A DNA stretch of 37,228 bases, from positions 1-37,228 of the forward strand of contig JAJNQB010000007.1 in the NCBI GenBank assembly GCA_021155045.1. Reading direction: 5' to 3'. This DNA comes from Arcticibacter sp. (GTDB lineage: Bacteria; Bacteroidota; Bacteroidia; 2-12-FULL-35-15). The position numbers were made by a program, and so were the translations under genes. Below are positions 16,167-24,035 of the stretch, piece by piece (position 1 is the first letter of the stretch; each line of letters starts with the position of its first letter). The notes below the pieces were generated by a model that saw only the letters and a list, made by a program, of their open reading frames with translations, was not told the DNA's origin and ran no database searches.

Positions 16167-17210
16167 ATGATTATCCACGAAACATATATGCAACAATGTA
16201 TAAACATTGCAAAAAAAGGATTTGGCAATGTTGCTCCTAATCCCATGGTTGGTTGTGTTATTGTTTATAATAATAAAATTATTGGAGAGGGCTATCATGA
16301 AAAATTTGGTGAGGCTCATGCTGAAGTAAATGCAATAAATTCGGTGAAAGATAAATCACTTTTGAAAAAAGCAACATTATACGTAAATCTTGAACCTTGC
16401 TCCCACTTCGGAAAAACACCTCCTTGCGCAGATTTTATAATTGAACATAAAATACCTTATGTTGTAATTGGAACAGTAGATAGCCATTCAAAAGTTTGTG
16501 GCAGAGGAATTGAAAAACTTTTAAAAGCAGGAGTAGATGTAAAAACAGGTGTTTTAGAAGATGAGTGTAAAAGCTTAAATAATCGTTTTTTTTCTTTTCA
16601 CGAAAAATTACGTCCTTATATTATTTTAAAATGGGCTCAAACACAGGATGGATTTATTGATGCTATTCGTTCCGATGAAAATCAAAAGCCATTACAGATT
16701 TCTAACGAAAAATCGCTGCAACTCTCTCATACATGGCGAAGCGAAGAACAAGCAATAATGGTTGGTAAAAACACAGCATTGCTTGATAACCCAAAATTAA
16801 CTAGCAGAACTAGGAATCAAAAAAATCCATTACGAATTGTTACCGACAAAAATTTAGTTATTCCTTCTTCCTATTTTTTATTAGATAAAACAACGCCCAC
16901 TATTGTTTTTACAAGTATTGACAAAGTATCCGAAACAAATTTGGAATACATAAAAATAAATTTTGACGAAGCAATTATTTCTCAAATACTAAAAGTGCTT
17001 CATTCAAAAAACATACAATCTCTTATTGTAGAAGGCGGATACAACTTGTTAAAAAGTTTTATTACTGAAAATATGTGGGATGAAGCACGTGTTTTTATTT
17101 CCGAAAAAATAATTGGAGAAGGCGTAAATGCTCCTCAATTAAATATGAAGCCTAAATCAACCGAAAAAATAGAGGATGACACATTTTTGCTTTATGAAAA
17201 TACTCACTAA
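16167..17210 (+). CDS. ribD: Bifunctional riboflavin biosynthesis deaminase/reductase RibD
   Basis: Two consecutive steps of riboflavin synthesis: deamination of the GTP-derived diaminopyrimidine, then NADPH reduction of the ribose side chain. 347 residues. Deaminase domain at 1-145 has zinc ligands H51 and catalytic E53 in HAE, with C78 and C87 in PCSHFGKTPPC. Reductase domain at about 148-345 starts RPYIILKWAQTQDGFID and includes SLIVEGGYNLLKSF. The start IHETYMQQCINIAKKG aligns with other RibDs, so the ATG at 16167 is preferred over M8. The gene stands alone, apart from other rib genes, as is usual in Bacteroidota. Its stop codon overlaps that of the convergent aminotransferase gene by sharing bases 17207-17210. 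Confidence 0.95.
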   Translation: MIIHETYMQQCINIAKKGFGNVAPNPMVGCVIVYNNKIIGEGYHEKFGEAHAEVNAINSVKDKSLLKKATLYVNLEPCSHFGKTPPCADFIIEHKIPYVVIGTVDSHSKVCGRGIEKLLKAGVDVKTGVLEDECKSLNNRFFSFHEKLRPYIILKWAQTQDGFIDAIRSDENQKPLQISNEKSLQLSHTWRSEEQAIMVGKNTALLDNPKLTSRTRNQKNPLRIVTDKNLVIPSSYFLLDKTTPTIVFTSIDKVSETNLEYIKINFDEAIISQILKVLHSKNIQSLIVEGGYNLLKSFITENMWDEARVFISEKIIGEGVNAPQLNMKPKSTEKIEDDTFLLYENTH

Positions 17211-18385
17211 TCAATATTTTTCAAAATTATTTCACAAGCAATTTTAATTTCTTCTTCGGTAATAGTTAGTGGTGGAGCAATACGCATACTGTGAGCATTA
17301 AATAAAAACCAATCGGTAATTACTCCGTTCAAAATACATTTATCAATTATTTTTTTGTTCTGTTCGTAACTTTCAAATTCAATAGCCAACAGCAGGCCTT
17401 TTCCATTAATCGATTTTATTTTAGGATGGACTAATAACTCTCGAACCAGTTTTTCTTTTTTTGCAACTTGCTCACACAATTTTTCTTCAATTAAAATATT
17501 TAATGTCGCTAAACTTGCTGCACATGAAACAGGATGTCCTCCAAATGTTGTAATGTGTCCAAGAATTGGATTGTTTGTAAGCGAGCTCATTATTTCTTTG
17601 GATGAAATAAAAGCACCAATCGGCATTCCTCCTCCCATACCTTTTGCTATACATAAAATATCAGGAATAATTCCGAAGTGTTCAAAGGCAAACAGTTTCC
17701 CTGTTCTACCAAATCCACATTGAATTTCATCAAGAACCAGTAATGTTCCTGTTTTGTTGCAACGTTCTCTTACTTTTTTTAGAAAATCATTTTTAGGTTC
17801 AACAGCTCCCGCTTCTCCTTGAATTGTTTCTACAACAACACAAGCTGTTTGTTCCGTAATATCTAACAAAGAATCAATATCATTAAAATGAATTTGCTTA
17901 GTATTTGGTAAAAGTGGACGAAAAGCATTTTTAAATTCTTCGTTACCCATAATACTTAAACTTCCTTGCGTGCTTCCATGATAAGCATTTTTAAAAGAAA
18001 CAATTTCTGACCTTCCTGTAAACCGTTTTGCCAATTTCATAGCACCTTCAATTGCTTCTGAGCCAGAATTCACAAAATAAACAGAATCCAATTTTTTCGG
18101 CAATACTGCTGTTAATGCATTTGCTAATTGCACTTGAGGACTTTGTATATACTCTCCATACACCATCAAATGCATGTATTTACCCAATTGCGCTGTAATT
18201 GCATCAATTACTTTTGGATGCCGATGTCCTACATTAGAAACAGAAATACCTGAAATTAAATCAATATACCTTTTACCCGAAACATCAAACAAATAGATTC
18301 CTTCAGCCTTTTCAATTTCCAAAGCAAGAGGCGTATTGGATGTTTGAGCAACATGATTAAAAAATAATTGGCGATGAGATATCAT
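17207..18385 (-). CDS. Class III PLP-dependent aminotransferase
   Basis: Fold-type I omega-aminotransferase of the acetylornithine/4-aminobutyrate group; the substrate is not determined. 392 residues. Visible motifs: NVGHRHPKVIDAI (about 51-63), FVNSGSEAIEGAMKLAK (PLP phosphate region, about 104-120), FKNAYHGSTQGSLS (about 131-144), ETIQGEAG (about 186-193), VLDEIQCGFGRTG (D219, pyridine-N ligand) and IAKGMGGGMPIGA with K248 as the Schiff-base lysine. The C-terminal TDWFLFNAHSMRIAPPLTI stretch is a signature I associate with a Bacteroidota subgroup annotated simply as aspartate aminotransferase family. No arginine-biosynthesis genes are adjacent, so calling it argD is not justified. It is convergent with ribD, with a 4-base overlap, and divergent from the plsC-like gene. 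Confidence 0.92.
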   Translation of the reverse strand: MISHRQLFFNHVAQTSNTPLALEIEKAEGIYLFDVSGKRYIDLISGISVSNVGHRHPKVIDAITAQLGKYMHLMVYGEYIQSPQVQLANALTAVLPKKLDSVYFVNSGSEAIEGAMKLAKRFTGRSEIVSFKNAYHGSTQGSLSIMGNEEFKNAFRPLLPNTKQIHFNDIDSLLDITEQTACVVVETIQGEAGAVEPKNDFLKKVRERCNKTGTLLVLDEIQCGFGRTGKLFAFEHFGIIPDILCIAKGMGGGMPIGAFISSKEIMSSLTNNPILGHITTFGGHPVSCAASLATLNILIEEKLCEQVAKKEKLVRELLVHPKIKSINGKGLLLAIEFESYEQNKKIIDKCILNGVITDWFLFNAHSMRIAPPLTITEEEIKIACEIILKNID

Positions 18386-18427
18386 AATGCGAAGTTATAT
18401 ATTTTTCAAAATGAAATTGCTATTTAA

Positions 18428-18435
18428 TAATTTTG
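18428..18435 (+). promoter_or_regulatory. Possible -7 box for the PlsC-like acyltransferase gene
   Basis: TAATTTTG, exact TAnnTTTG match, ending 34 bases before the ATG at 18470. No -33 TTG at the usual distance. Confidence 0.4.
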
Positions 18436-18469
18436 AAATACTTTTACTTAAAGTCTTTACACCTTTTAT

Positions 18470-19819
18470 ATGCTATATAACTTTTTAAAATTACTGATGA
18501 GTATTACTACAAGAGTATTTTTTCGCTCTATAGTTATTCGTAATAAAGAGCTTGTGCCTCCAAATGGACCGTTAATGGTATTGGCAAACCACCCGAGTAC
18601 ATTCATGGACCCAATAGTTGTAGCTACCATTTTAAAAAGAAAAGTTTACTTTTTAGCAAAAGGTGAATTGTTTAAAACAAAACTTACCCGATGGTTATTA
18701 CCTAAACTAAACATGATTCCTGTTTATAGAAAACAGGATGACCCTAGTTTGATGAATAAAAATGAAGAGACATTCAACAAATGTTTTGAACATTTAGAAA
18801 AAGGTGGCGTTATTTTAATGTTTCCTGAAGGAATAAGTATTACTGAAAGAAAGTTAAAGCCAATAAAATCAGGAGCTGCACGGATTGTTTTAGGTGCTGA
18901 AGCTCGAAATAATTTTAAACTAAACGTAAAAATTGTAACTGTTGGTTTAAATTATGAGAATCCACATAAATTCAATCGTAATTTATTTATAAATATAAAT
19001 TCTCCTATAAATTGTGCTGATTATAAAGATAAATATGAAAACGACCATTTTAAAGCAGCACAAGATTTAACCAATGATATAACAAAATCACTTGAAAAAT
19101 TAGTGATAGACATAGAAGATGAGAAAACAGATTATCTTGTAAATAACATTGAAACACTTTACAAATACAAAATTTCAGCCGACTTGGGAATAAGCGAAGA
19201 TGATAAATCAAGAGATTTTTTGATTACAAAAAACATTGTTGAAACGGTAAACTATTATAGAATTTCTCAACCTCTTAGAGTTGAAGCAATGAGAGAAAGA
19301 TTAAAAATTTATTTCGAAAACCTAAAACAAATAGGTTTAACCGATGACGATATAAGAAAAACACAATCAAACAACTCATTTGTCTTAAACAACCTAAAAG
19401 CGCTTTTTATAATCGTTCTAGGTTTTCCAATATATCTATATGGTTTAATAAATAATTTTTTACCTTTCGAAATTCCTGGTTTTATTGCACGAAGAACAAC
19501 TAAATCTATTGAGTTTAGAGGAGCTATCGGGATGGTTGGCGGAATGTTTACCTTTTTAATATTTCATACGCTTCAAATAATTTTAATTTGGAAATTTACT
19601 CAGGTACAATGGATAACAATTGCTTATGCAGTCAGCCTTCCTTTAACTGGGCTTTTTACATATTGGTATTATCACACCATTATTGAAATAAAAAACAAAT
19701 GGCTATTAATGATGGTGTTTTATAAAAAAAGTATATTCATCTCAAGCCTAATAACCGAAAGAGAAAAAATAATTTTGGAATTTGATAACGCAAAAAATGA
19801 ATTTAAAAAAAAGAGTTAA
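18470..19819 (+). CDS. Membrane-bound PlsC-type glycerolipid acyltransferase
   Basis: Likely transfers a fatty acyl chain to a glycerol-phosphate-type acceptor in membrane lipid synthesis. 449 residues. The acyltransferase domain (about 30-200) shows block I as NHPSTFMDP (H41 and D47) and block III as FPEGIS (118-123). The His-Asp spacing is five residues, not the four of canonical PlsC. I associate this variant with the larger GPAT-like (SCT1/GPT2-like) relatives. A charged middle region follows, then hydrophobic segments at about 313-335 and 355-400 that should anchor the protein. The extra 200 C-terminal residues set it apart from ordinary 240-residue PlsC. It ends 2 bases before the convergent SGNH hydrolase gene. 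The acyl acceptor is unknown. Confidence 0.88.
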   Translation: MLYNFLKLLMSITTRVFFRSIVIRNKELVPPNGPLMVLANHPSTFMDPIVVATILKRKVYFLAKGELFKTKLTRWLLPKLNMIPVYRKQDDPSLMNKNEETFNKCFEHLEKGGVILMFPEGISITERKLKPIKSGAARIVLGAEARNNFKLNVKIVTVGLNYENPHKFNRNLFININSPINCADYKDKYENDHFKAAQDLTNDITKSLEKLVIDIEDEKTDYLVNNIETLYKYKISADLGISEDDKSRDFLITKNIVETVNYYRISQPLRVEAMRERLKIYFENLKQIGLTDDDIRKTQSNNSFVLNNLKALFIIVLGFPIYLYGLINNFLPFEIPGFIARRTTKSIEFRGAIGMVGGMFTFLIFHTLQIILIWKFTQVQWITIAYAVSLPLTGLFTYWYYHTIIEIKNKWLLMMVFYKKSIFISSLITEREKIILEFDNAKNEFKKKS

Positions 19820-19821
19820 GG

Positions 19822-21081
19822 TCATTGTTGCGTTTTTGAAAATTTCTGATAACCATCCATAATAGCATTAAAGAGTAAATCCCCTTGAATTTGATAACCT
19901 TTGGAGGTAAAATGGACCTTGTCTCTTGCTGATAATTGTTTTAAATACCAATTTTGCATACTCCCCCAGCCTCCCATTATACTTAACAAATCCCAATATG
20001 CCAAATTATGTTCTAAAGCATATTTAATAATTGTTTCTTGTGCATCTTTAACAAACGGATTTTTAATTCTACCATTTTTACTTTTCTTATATGAATCACT
20101 CGGAGTTGATAATATAAACATTGCATTTGGATTTTTAATCCTAATAGAATTTACCATAGAATCAATTTGTTTATAAAAAATCTCTTTATTGAAACTGCCA
20201 GCAAATGCTTCATTTGTACCTAAAGAAACAATTACTAACTCTGGCTTTAAATAATTTAATTGTTCAGTAAAATATTTTGAAACATTATAATGCCTATACT
20301 CTGCTCCATTTACGCCAATCATATTATACAATACTCCACTGGAATCATTTTCTACTAACATTCCATATATCCTTGTCGATTTTTGGCAAACTGTATCGCT
20401 ACATTTATTTTTTAACACGATTTGTTTTATTGGTTTGTCGAATGTTATCTCAGAAACAAAAGGATTATTAGATTTTTTTGAAGATTGAAAAACGCCTCTT
20501 TCGCAATTTAGATCATCGCAAATAGTAATGTCAAAATTTTCATATTCTTTTTCATGAAACAATGTAAATTTTGTAAATGCATAACCTAGTCCCAGCTGGT
20601 CTTTTAACACTAAATTTATCTCTGCTATCGAATCTTTTGATTCTATTGTATAACCACCAATACCAATTGGCAAGGGTTTATCAACGAACACATTTCTCTT
20701 ATACTCCCATATTTTAGAAGAACTCGATTTATAACTTCCTGGCTCATTACTTTTTGCCAAACGATAAGGAAAAATAAATCCTCTGCCTGCATTCCCAAAT
20801 TTCAGTTGCATTTTTTGTCGAACCACACCCGAAAGTCCATCTGCCTGAATATGGGAATCACCAATATGAACAATGTTTAAACGTCCTTGTTTTTCTTTTT
20901 CGAGTTGATATAATTTTTGGTAAAATAACAAAAGTGAAACACTGTCGTTCTGAATTTTATTTATCTCCGTTTTAATAAATGTGTACGCTGCATACTTAGA
21001 TGAGTCTATCATTTGTGCTTTTAAAAAAACTGTACTTAAGACAAATAAAAGAATAAAAATATATTTAACTGTTTTTTTCAA
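19822..21081 (-). CDS. Exported SGNH/GDSL-family hydrolase (second of a tandem pair)
   Basis: Probable esterase or acetyl-transferase-like enzyme of the SGNH fold, acting in the periplasm or on the cell surface; substrate unknown. I start it at TTG 21081 (minus strand), one base past the stop of the preceding gene. This gives 419 residues with a standard signal peptide (KKTVKYIFILLFVLSTVFLKA). A GTG at 21114 would add 11 residues and a 32-base overlap. Catalytic blocks: IGDSHIQ with nucleophile S76, SLGTNEA with the block III Asn, and DKVHFTSKGYQ with D387 and H390. Between blocks I and III lies a strand-rich insert with Cys residues (ICDDLNCE, KCSDTVC) that looks like a carbohydrate-binding jelly-roll; this is an inference. 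It is paired with the paralogue upstream. The 3' end abuts the convergent acyltransferase gene. Confidence 0.88.
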   Translation of the reverse strand: MKKTVKYIFILLFVLSTVFLKAQMIDSSKYAAYTFIKTEINKIQNDSVSLLLFYQKLYQLEKEKQGRLNIVHIGDSHIQADGLSGVVRQKMQLKFGNAGRGFIFPYRLAKSNEPGSYKSSSSKIWEYKRNVFVDKPLPIGIGGYTIESKDSIAEINLVLKDQLGLGYAFTKFTLFHEKEYENFDITICDDLNCERGVFQSSKKSNNPFVSEITFDKPIKQIVLKNKCSDTVCQKSTRIYGMLVENDSSGVLYNMIGVNGAEYRHYNVSKYFTEQLNYLKPELVIVSLGTNEAFAGSFNKEIFYKQIDSMVNSIRIKNPNAMFILSTPSDSYKKSKNGRIKNPFVKDAQETIIKYALEHNLAYWDLLSIMGGWGSMQNWYLKQLSARDKVHFTSKGYQIQGDLLFNAIMDGYQKFSKTQQ

Positions 21082-21082
21082 A

Positions 21083-22477
21083 TCAACGTTTTTTATTATA
21101 ATCAGCGTATTCACTAATTAATTTATCGTAAAATAACTTTCCAATCTTATGTGCTCCTTTAAAATTAAAATGAGTATAATCCTTGTTTGCTAAAGCGGTA
21201 TCACCCTCAACCCATTTAACCATACTTCCGTTGCCCCCCATCGCATCATATAAACTCCAAAAAGCTAATTTGTTCTTTTTTGCAATTCTTTTTTGTGTTT
21301 CTATCATTGGCAAAACACCTGGATCGGTTTCATAAACGCCATCATTTCTATAGCCTTTATCTCCTACACTTACCAATAAAATGCTGGTATTAGGAAAACA
21401 TTGTTGCAGATATTTTACTGCATTATTCATACCACGTTCGTACCACGAATAATCAGTAACTTTTGGGCTTACAGCATTTAAGCCGTATTCTAAAATTATT
21501 AAATCATACTGCAAACAATCTTGCGTTTGAGAATAAATAGTTGAAGATATTTTTGTTAATGGCATTCCCGAATTTCCTCTAAAAGAAAAATTATCTACAA
21601 AAACACCGCTATCGCTCTCTAAACTATATCCATATACATCAATTGGTGATTTACATTGAAAGCATGAATTAACTACTTTCATTTCACTTTGGCTTTTTAT
21701 TGATAGTTGATTGACTTCTTTTTCACCGTTTAAACAGTAATTTTTACCATTAATTATAACGCAATTTTTGGGGTCGCTTTTTCCATACAATAGTTTAATT
21801 TCATAAAATCTATCAATATTTTTTTTATTTGCTGCAATATATTTTACAGTACTTCCCAATTTTTGATTTGTGCTATCTGCATTTGCAACAATTGATGGAA
21901 CAAAACAATAACCTGAAATTCCTAAAGAATGATTTTTGGGAGCGTCATCCAATAAATTATAGGTGGTCCAACCAGCAAAAGAATGTATTACGCTTGTACG
22001 AAACCCATATACAATAGAGGTTATTGGAACAAAGCCAACTCCATATCCTCCGAATTTATTTTGTAAATAAGAACGTAAATCTTGCGATATCAAATCGCCT
22101 TCAATCATTGAATCGCCAAAATAAGCAATTCTAACTTTTCGTTTTGTTTTTTTTAATTCATTCAATGCCTCAAAAAAGTTGGCAAGAGAAGATGTTGAGT
22201 CGGATATATCAAAATCTAAAATATTGGCAGGGTCCGCTTTTCGCTGTGCAAAAGCAACACTATCTTTTATAATTATAGAGTCATTAACAATCAAGCTAGG
22301 TAATGGAACATTTTTAACAGCCCCTTTTACAAGAATATCACCTAATAAGGAAACTTTTTTTGTTTGAAAACCAAAAAGATTAAATTCACTCGAAAAAAAC
22401 AACGATAAGCATACCAACACACTTGTTGCTACAAGCAATATTGTAAAAGGTTGCCAAATTTTATTTTTTTCATTCAT
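21083..22477 (-). CDS. Membrane-anchored SGNH/GDSL-family hydrolase (first of a tandem pair)
   Basis: 464 residues, divergent paralogue of the protein encoded just downstream. One N-terminal hydrophobic segment (residues about 10-29, FTILLVATSVLVCLSLFF) suggests an uncleaved anchor or signal peptide into the periplasm. Catalytic blocks: FGDSMIEGD (S123), a block II Gly in RGNSGMP, block III LEYGLNAVS (Asn present), and DYTHFNFKGAHKIG with D433 and H436. So the triad is complete. In many Bacteroidota such SGNH pairs sit beside an MBOAT O-acyltransferase gene and help acetylate a surface polysaccharide, but no MBOAT gene is in this window. The stop codon is one base before the proposed start of the next gene, which argues for translational coupling. 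It begins 28 bases after the yfcE-like gene. Confidence 0.88.
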   Translation of the reverse strand: MNEKNKIWQPFTILLVATSVLVCLSLFFSSEFNLFGFQTKKVSLLGDILVKGAVKNVPLPSLIVNDSIIIKDSVAFAQRKADPANILDFDISDSTSSLANFFEALNELKKTKRKVRIAYFGDSMIEGDLISQDLRSYLQNKFGGYGVGFVPITSIVYGFRTSVIHSFAGWTTYNLLDDAPKNHSLGISGYCFVPSIVANADSTNQKLGSTVKYIAANKKNIDRFYEIKLLYGKSDPKNCVIINGKNYCLNGEKEVNQLSIKSQSEMKVVNSCFQCKSPIDVYGYSLESDSGVFVDNFSFRGNSGMPLTKISSTIYSQTQDCLQYDLIILEYGLNAVSPKVTDYSWYERGMNNAVKYLQQCFPNTSILLVSVGDKGYRNDGVYETDPGVLPMIETQKRIAKKNKLAFWSLYDAMGGNGSMVKWVEGDTALANKDYTHFNFKGAHKIGKLFYDKLISEYADYNKKR

Positions 22478-22488
22478 AAATAATTTTG

Positions 22489-22496
22489 CAAAGATA
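22489..22496 (-). promoter_or_regulatory. Possible internal -7 box for the SGNH pair
   Basis: TATCTTTG on the minus strand, exact consensus, between the yfcE-like stop and the SGNH ATG, 11 bases before the ATG. The leader would be very short. Read-through from upstream is an alternative. Confidence 0.35.
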
Positions 22497-22505
22497 CCAA
22501 TAAGA

Positions 22506-23003
22506 TTAAACTCTTAATCCTAGTTCAATAACTTCTAAATCTTTTATTTTATCAGCATCAACTGTAAATCGCACCATCGTTTTCACTTTATGAAAACCAT
22601 GTATCCCTGCAGCACCAGGGTTAATATGAAGTAAATTATATTTCTTATCAAACATTACTTTTAAAATATGTGAATGTCCACAAATAAACAATTGCGGTGC
22701 TTTTTTTTTAATTTCGCTTAGCGCATCTGCCGAATATTTTTCAGGATAACCACCAATATGAGTCATAAACACATCCACATTCTCACACATAAATCTTTGA
22801 TTTTTAGGATGTACTTTTCGAACATCCTGCCCATCAATATTCCCATAAACGGCTACAAGGGGTTTTATTTTTGCTAATTCATCAGTAATGCTTATTGTTC
22901 CGATATCTCCGGCATGCCAAATTTGATCACAAGATTCAAAATATTTAAAAATTTTGGGATCTAAATAATTATGAGTGTCTGATAATAAGGCAATTCGTTG
23001 CAT
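22506..23003 (-). CDS. YfcE/MJ0936-type metallophosphoesterase
   Basis: Small cytosolic calcineurin-like phosphodiesterase. 165 residues, the usual length of the YfcE/MJ0936 group. Metal-binding motifs are all present: SDTHN (D9, H11), HAGDIG (D33), YGNID (N55), MTHIGG and CGHSH near residue 110. Ends in LEVIELGLRV with no tail. Family members hydrolyse artificial phosphodiesters; the physiological substrate is not known. Its ATG lies just 10 bases after the T-tract of a strong terminator that ends the upstream dehydrogenase transcript, and I see no -7 box in the remaining space. How it is transcribed is therefore unclear. The SGNH pair follows on the same strand after 28 bases. Confidence 0.92.
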   Translation of the reverse strand: MQRIALLSDTHNYLDPKIFKYFESCDQIWHAGDIGTISITDELAKIKPLVAVYGNIDGQDVRKVHPKNQRFMCENVDVFMTHIGGYPEKYSADALSEIKKKAPQLFICGHSHILKVMFDKKYNLLHINPGAAGIHGFHKVKTMVRFTVDADKIKDLEVIELGLRV

Positions 23004-23013
23004 CGTATTTTAT

Positions 23014-23045
23014 AAAAAAACGGAACTCAGATTTTGAATTCCGTT
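23014..23045 (-). terminator. Rho-independent terminator after the 3-hydroxyacyl-CoA dehydrogenase gene
   Basis: On the minus strand AACGGAATTCA (23045-23035) pairs with TGAGTTCCGTT (23029-23019), an 11-bp stem with one G-U, a 5-base loop and a following T-tract (complement of the A run at 23014-23020). It ends about 10 bases before the yfcE-like ATG, so it could also act as a leader attenuator for that gene. Confidence 0.85.
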
Positions 23046-23068
23046 CTGAAATATTTAATTGTAAAATT

Positions 23069-23959
23069 TTATTTTTTAAAACTGTCTGCCACTACTAAAT
23101 CTTTTGACCCTGCTGTATATTTATAAAATCCTTGTCCTGATTTTGCACCCAAATGTCCTGCAGTAACCATATTTACTAAAAGAGGGCAGGGAGCATATTT
23201 AGGATTTCCATATCCATCTTGTAGAACTTTTAAAATCGAAAGGCAAACATCCAAGCCAATAAAATCAGCTAATTGTAATGGTCCCATCGGGTGTGCCATT
23301 CCTAATTTCATTACGGTATCTATTTCTTCAACACCAGCCGTTCCTTCGTGTAAAGTAATGATTGCTTCATTAATCATCGGCATTAATATTTTATTTGCTA
23401 CAAATCCTGGGTAATCATTTACTTCAACGGGTATCTTGTTTAATTTTTTAGACGTTTCCATAATTAAATCAGTTACTTCATCTGTTGTTGAGTAACCTCT
23501 AATTACTTCTACTAATTTCATTACTGGAACTGGATTCATAAAATGCATGCCGATAACTTTGTCGGCACGTTTAGTTACTGCCCCAATTTTAGTTATAGAA
23601 ATAGAAGATGTATTGCTTGCCAAAATTGTGTTTGGAGGACAAATTTTATCCAGTTCTCTAAAAATATTTAATTTAATTTCAACATTTTCGGTAGCTGCTT
23701 CTACAACCAAATCGGCATTTTTAACACCATCTGCCATAACGGTAAATGTTGAAATATTTTTCAATGTTTGAATTTTATCTGCTTCTGTAATCGAACCTTT
23801 TGCAACTATTCTATCTAAATTTTTTGAAATAGTAGCCAATGCTTTTTCTAATGCTGGCTGAGAAATATCAATTAAAGAAACATTATATCCAAATTGAGCA
23901 AATGTATGAGCGATACCATTTCCCATTGTTCCCGAACCTATTACTGCAATATTTTTCAT
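23069..23959 (-). CDS. 3-hydroxyacyl-CoA (3-hydroxybutyryl-CoA) dehydrogenase
   Basis: NAD-dependent oxidation of 3-hydroxyacyl-CoA to 3-ketoacyl-CoA, cytosolic. 296 residues. Rossmann fold at the start (VIGSGTMGNGIAHTFAQFGYNVSLID, dinucleotide motif GSGTMG). Catalytic residues lie in ASNTSS (about 114-119), GMHFMNPVPVMKLVEVI (H139) and YPGFVANKI (N189). The C-terminal helical domain has HPMGPLQLADFIGLDVC and GHLGAKSGQGFYKY. It is a stand-alone short-form enzyme, not fused to a crotonase domain, and matches the hbd/paaH type. There are no thiolase or crotonase genes beside it. In several Bacteroidota a gene of this type follows a Gfo/Idh oxidoreductase gene, as it does here three genes down. 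A strong terminator follows its stop. Confidence 0.94.
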   Translation of the reverse strand: MKNIAVIGSGTMGNGIAHTFAQFGYNVSLIDISQPALEKALATISKNLDRIVAKGSITEADKIQTLKNISTFTVMADGVKNADLVVEAATENVEIKLNIFRELDKICPPNTILASNTSSISITKIGAVTKRADKVIGMHFMNPVPVMKLVEVIRGYSTTDEVTDLIMETSKKLNKIPVEVNDYPGFVANKILMPMINEAIITLHEGTAGVEEIDTVMKLGMAHPMGPLQLADFIGLDVCLSILKVLQDGYGNPKYAPCPLLVNMVTAGHLGAKSGQGFYKYTAGSKDLVVADSFKK

Positions 23960-24035
23960 AATCTATTTGTTATTTTTTGTTTTTTCAAAGGTTAAATTTA
24001 TCATTTATAATCCATTAATTCTTTAGAATAAGAAT

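Noticed and set aside
17207..18385. Naming the aminotransferase argD
   Set aside because: The fold and PLP motifs fit, but no arginine genes are near and the C-terminal signature fits a less specific Bacteroidota subgroup.
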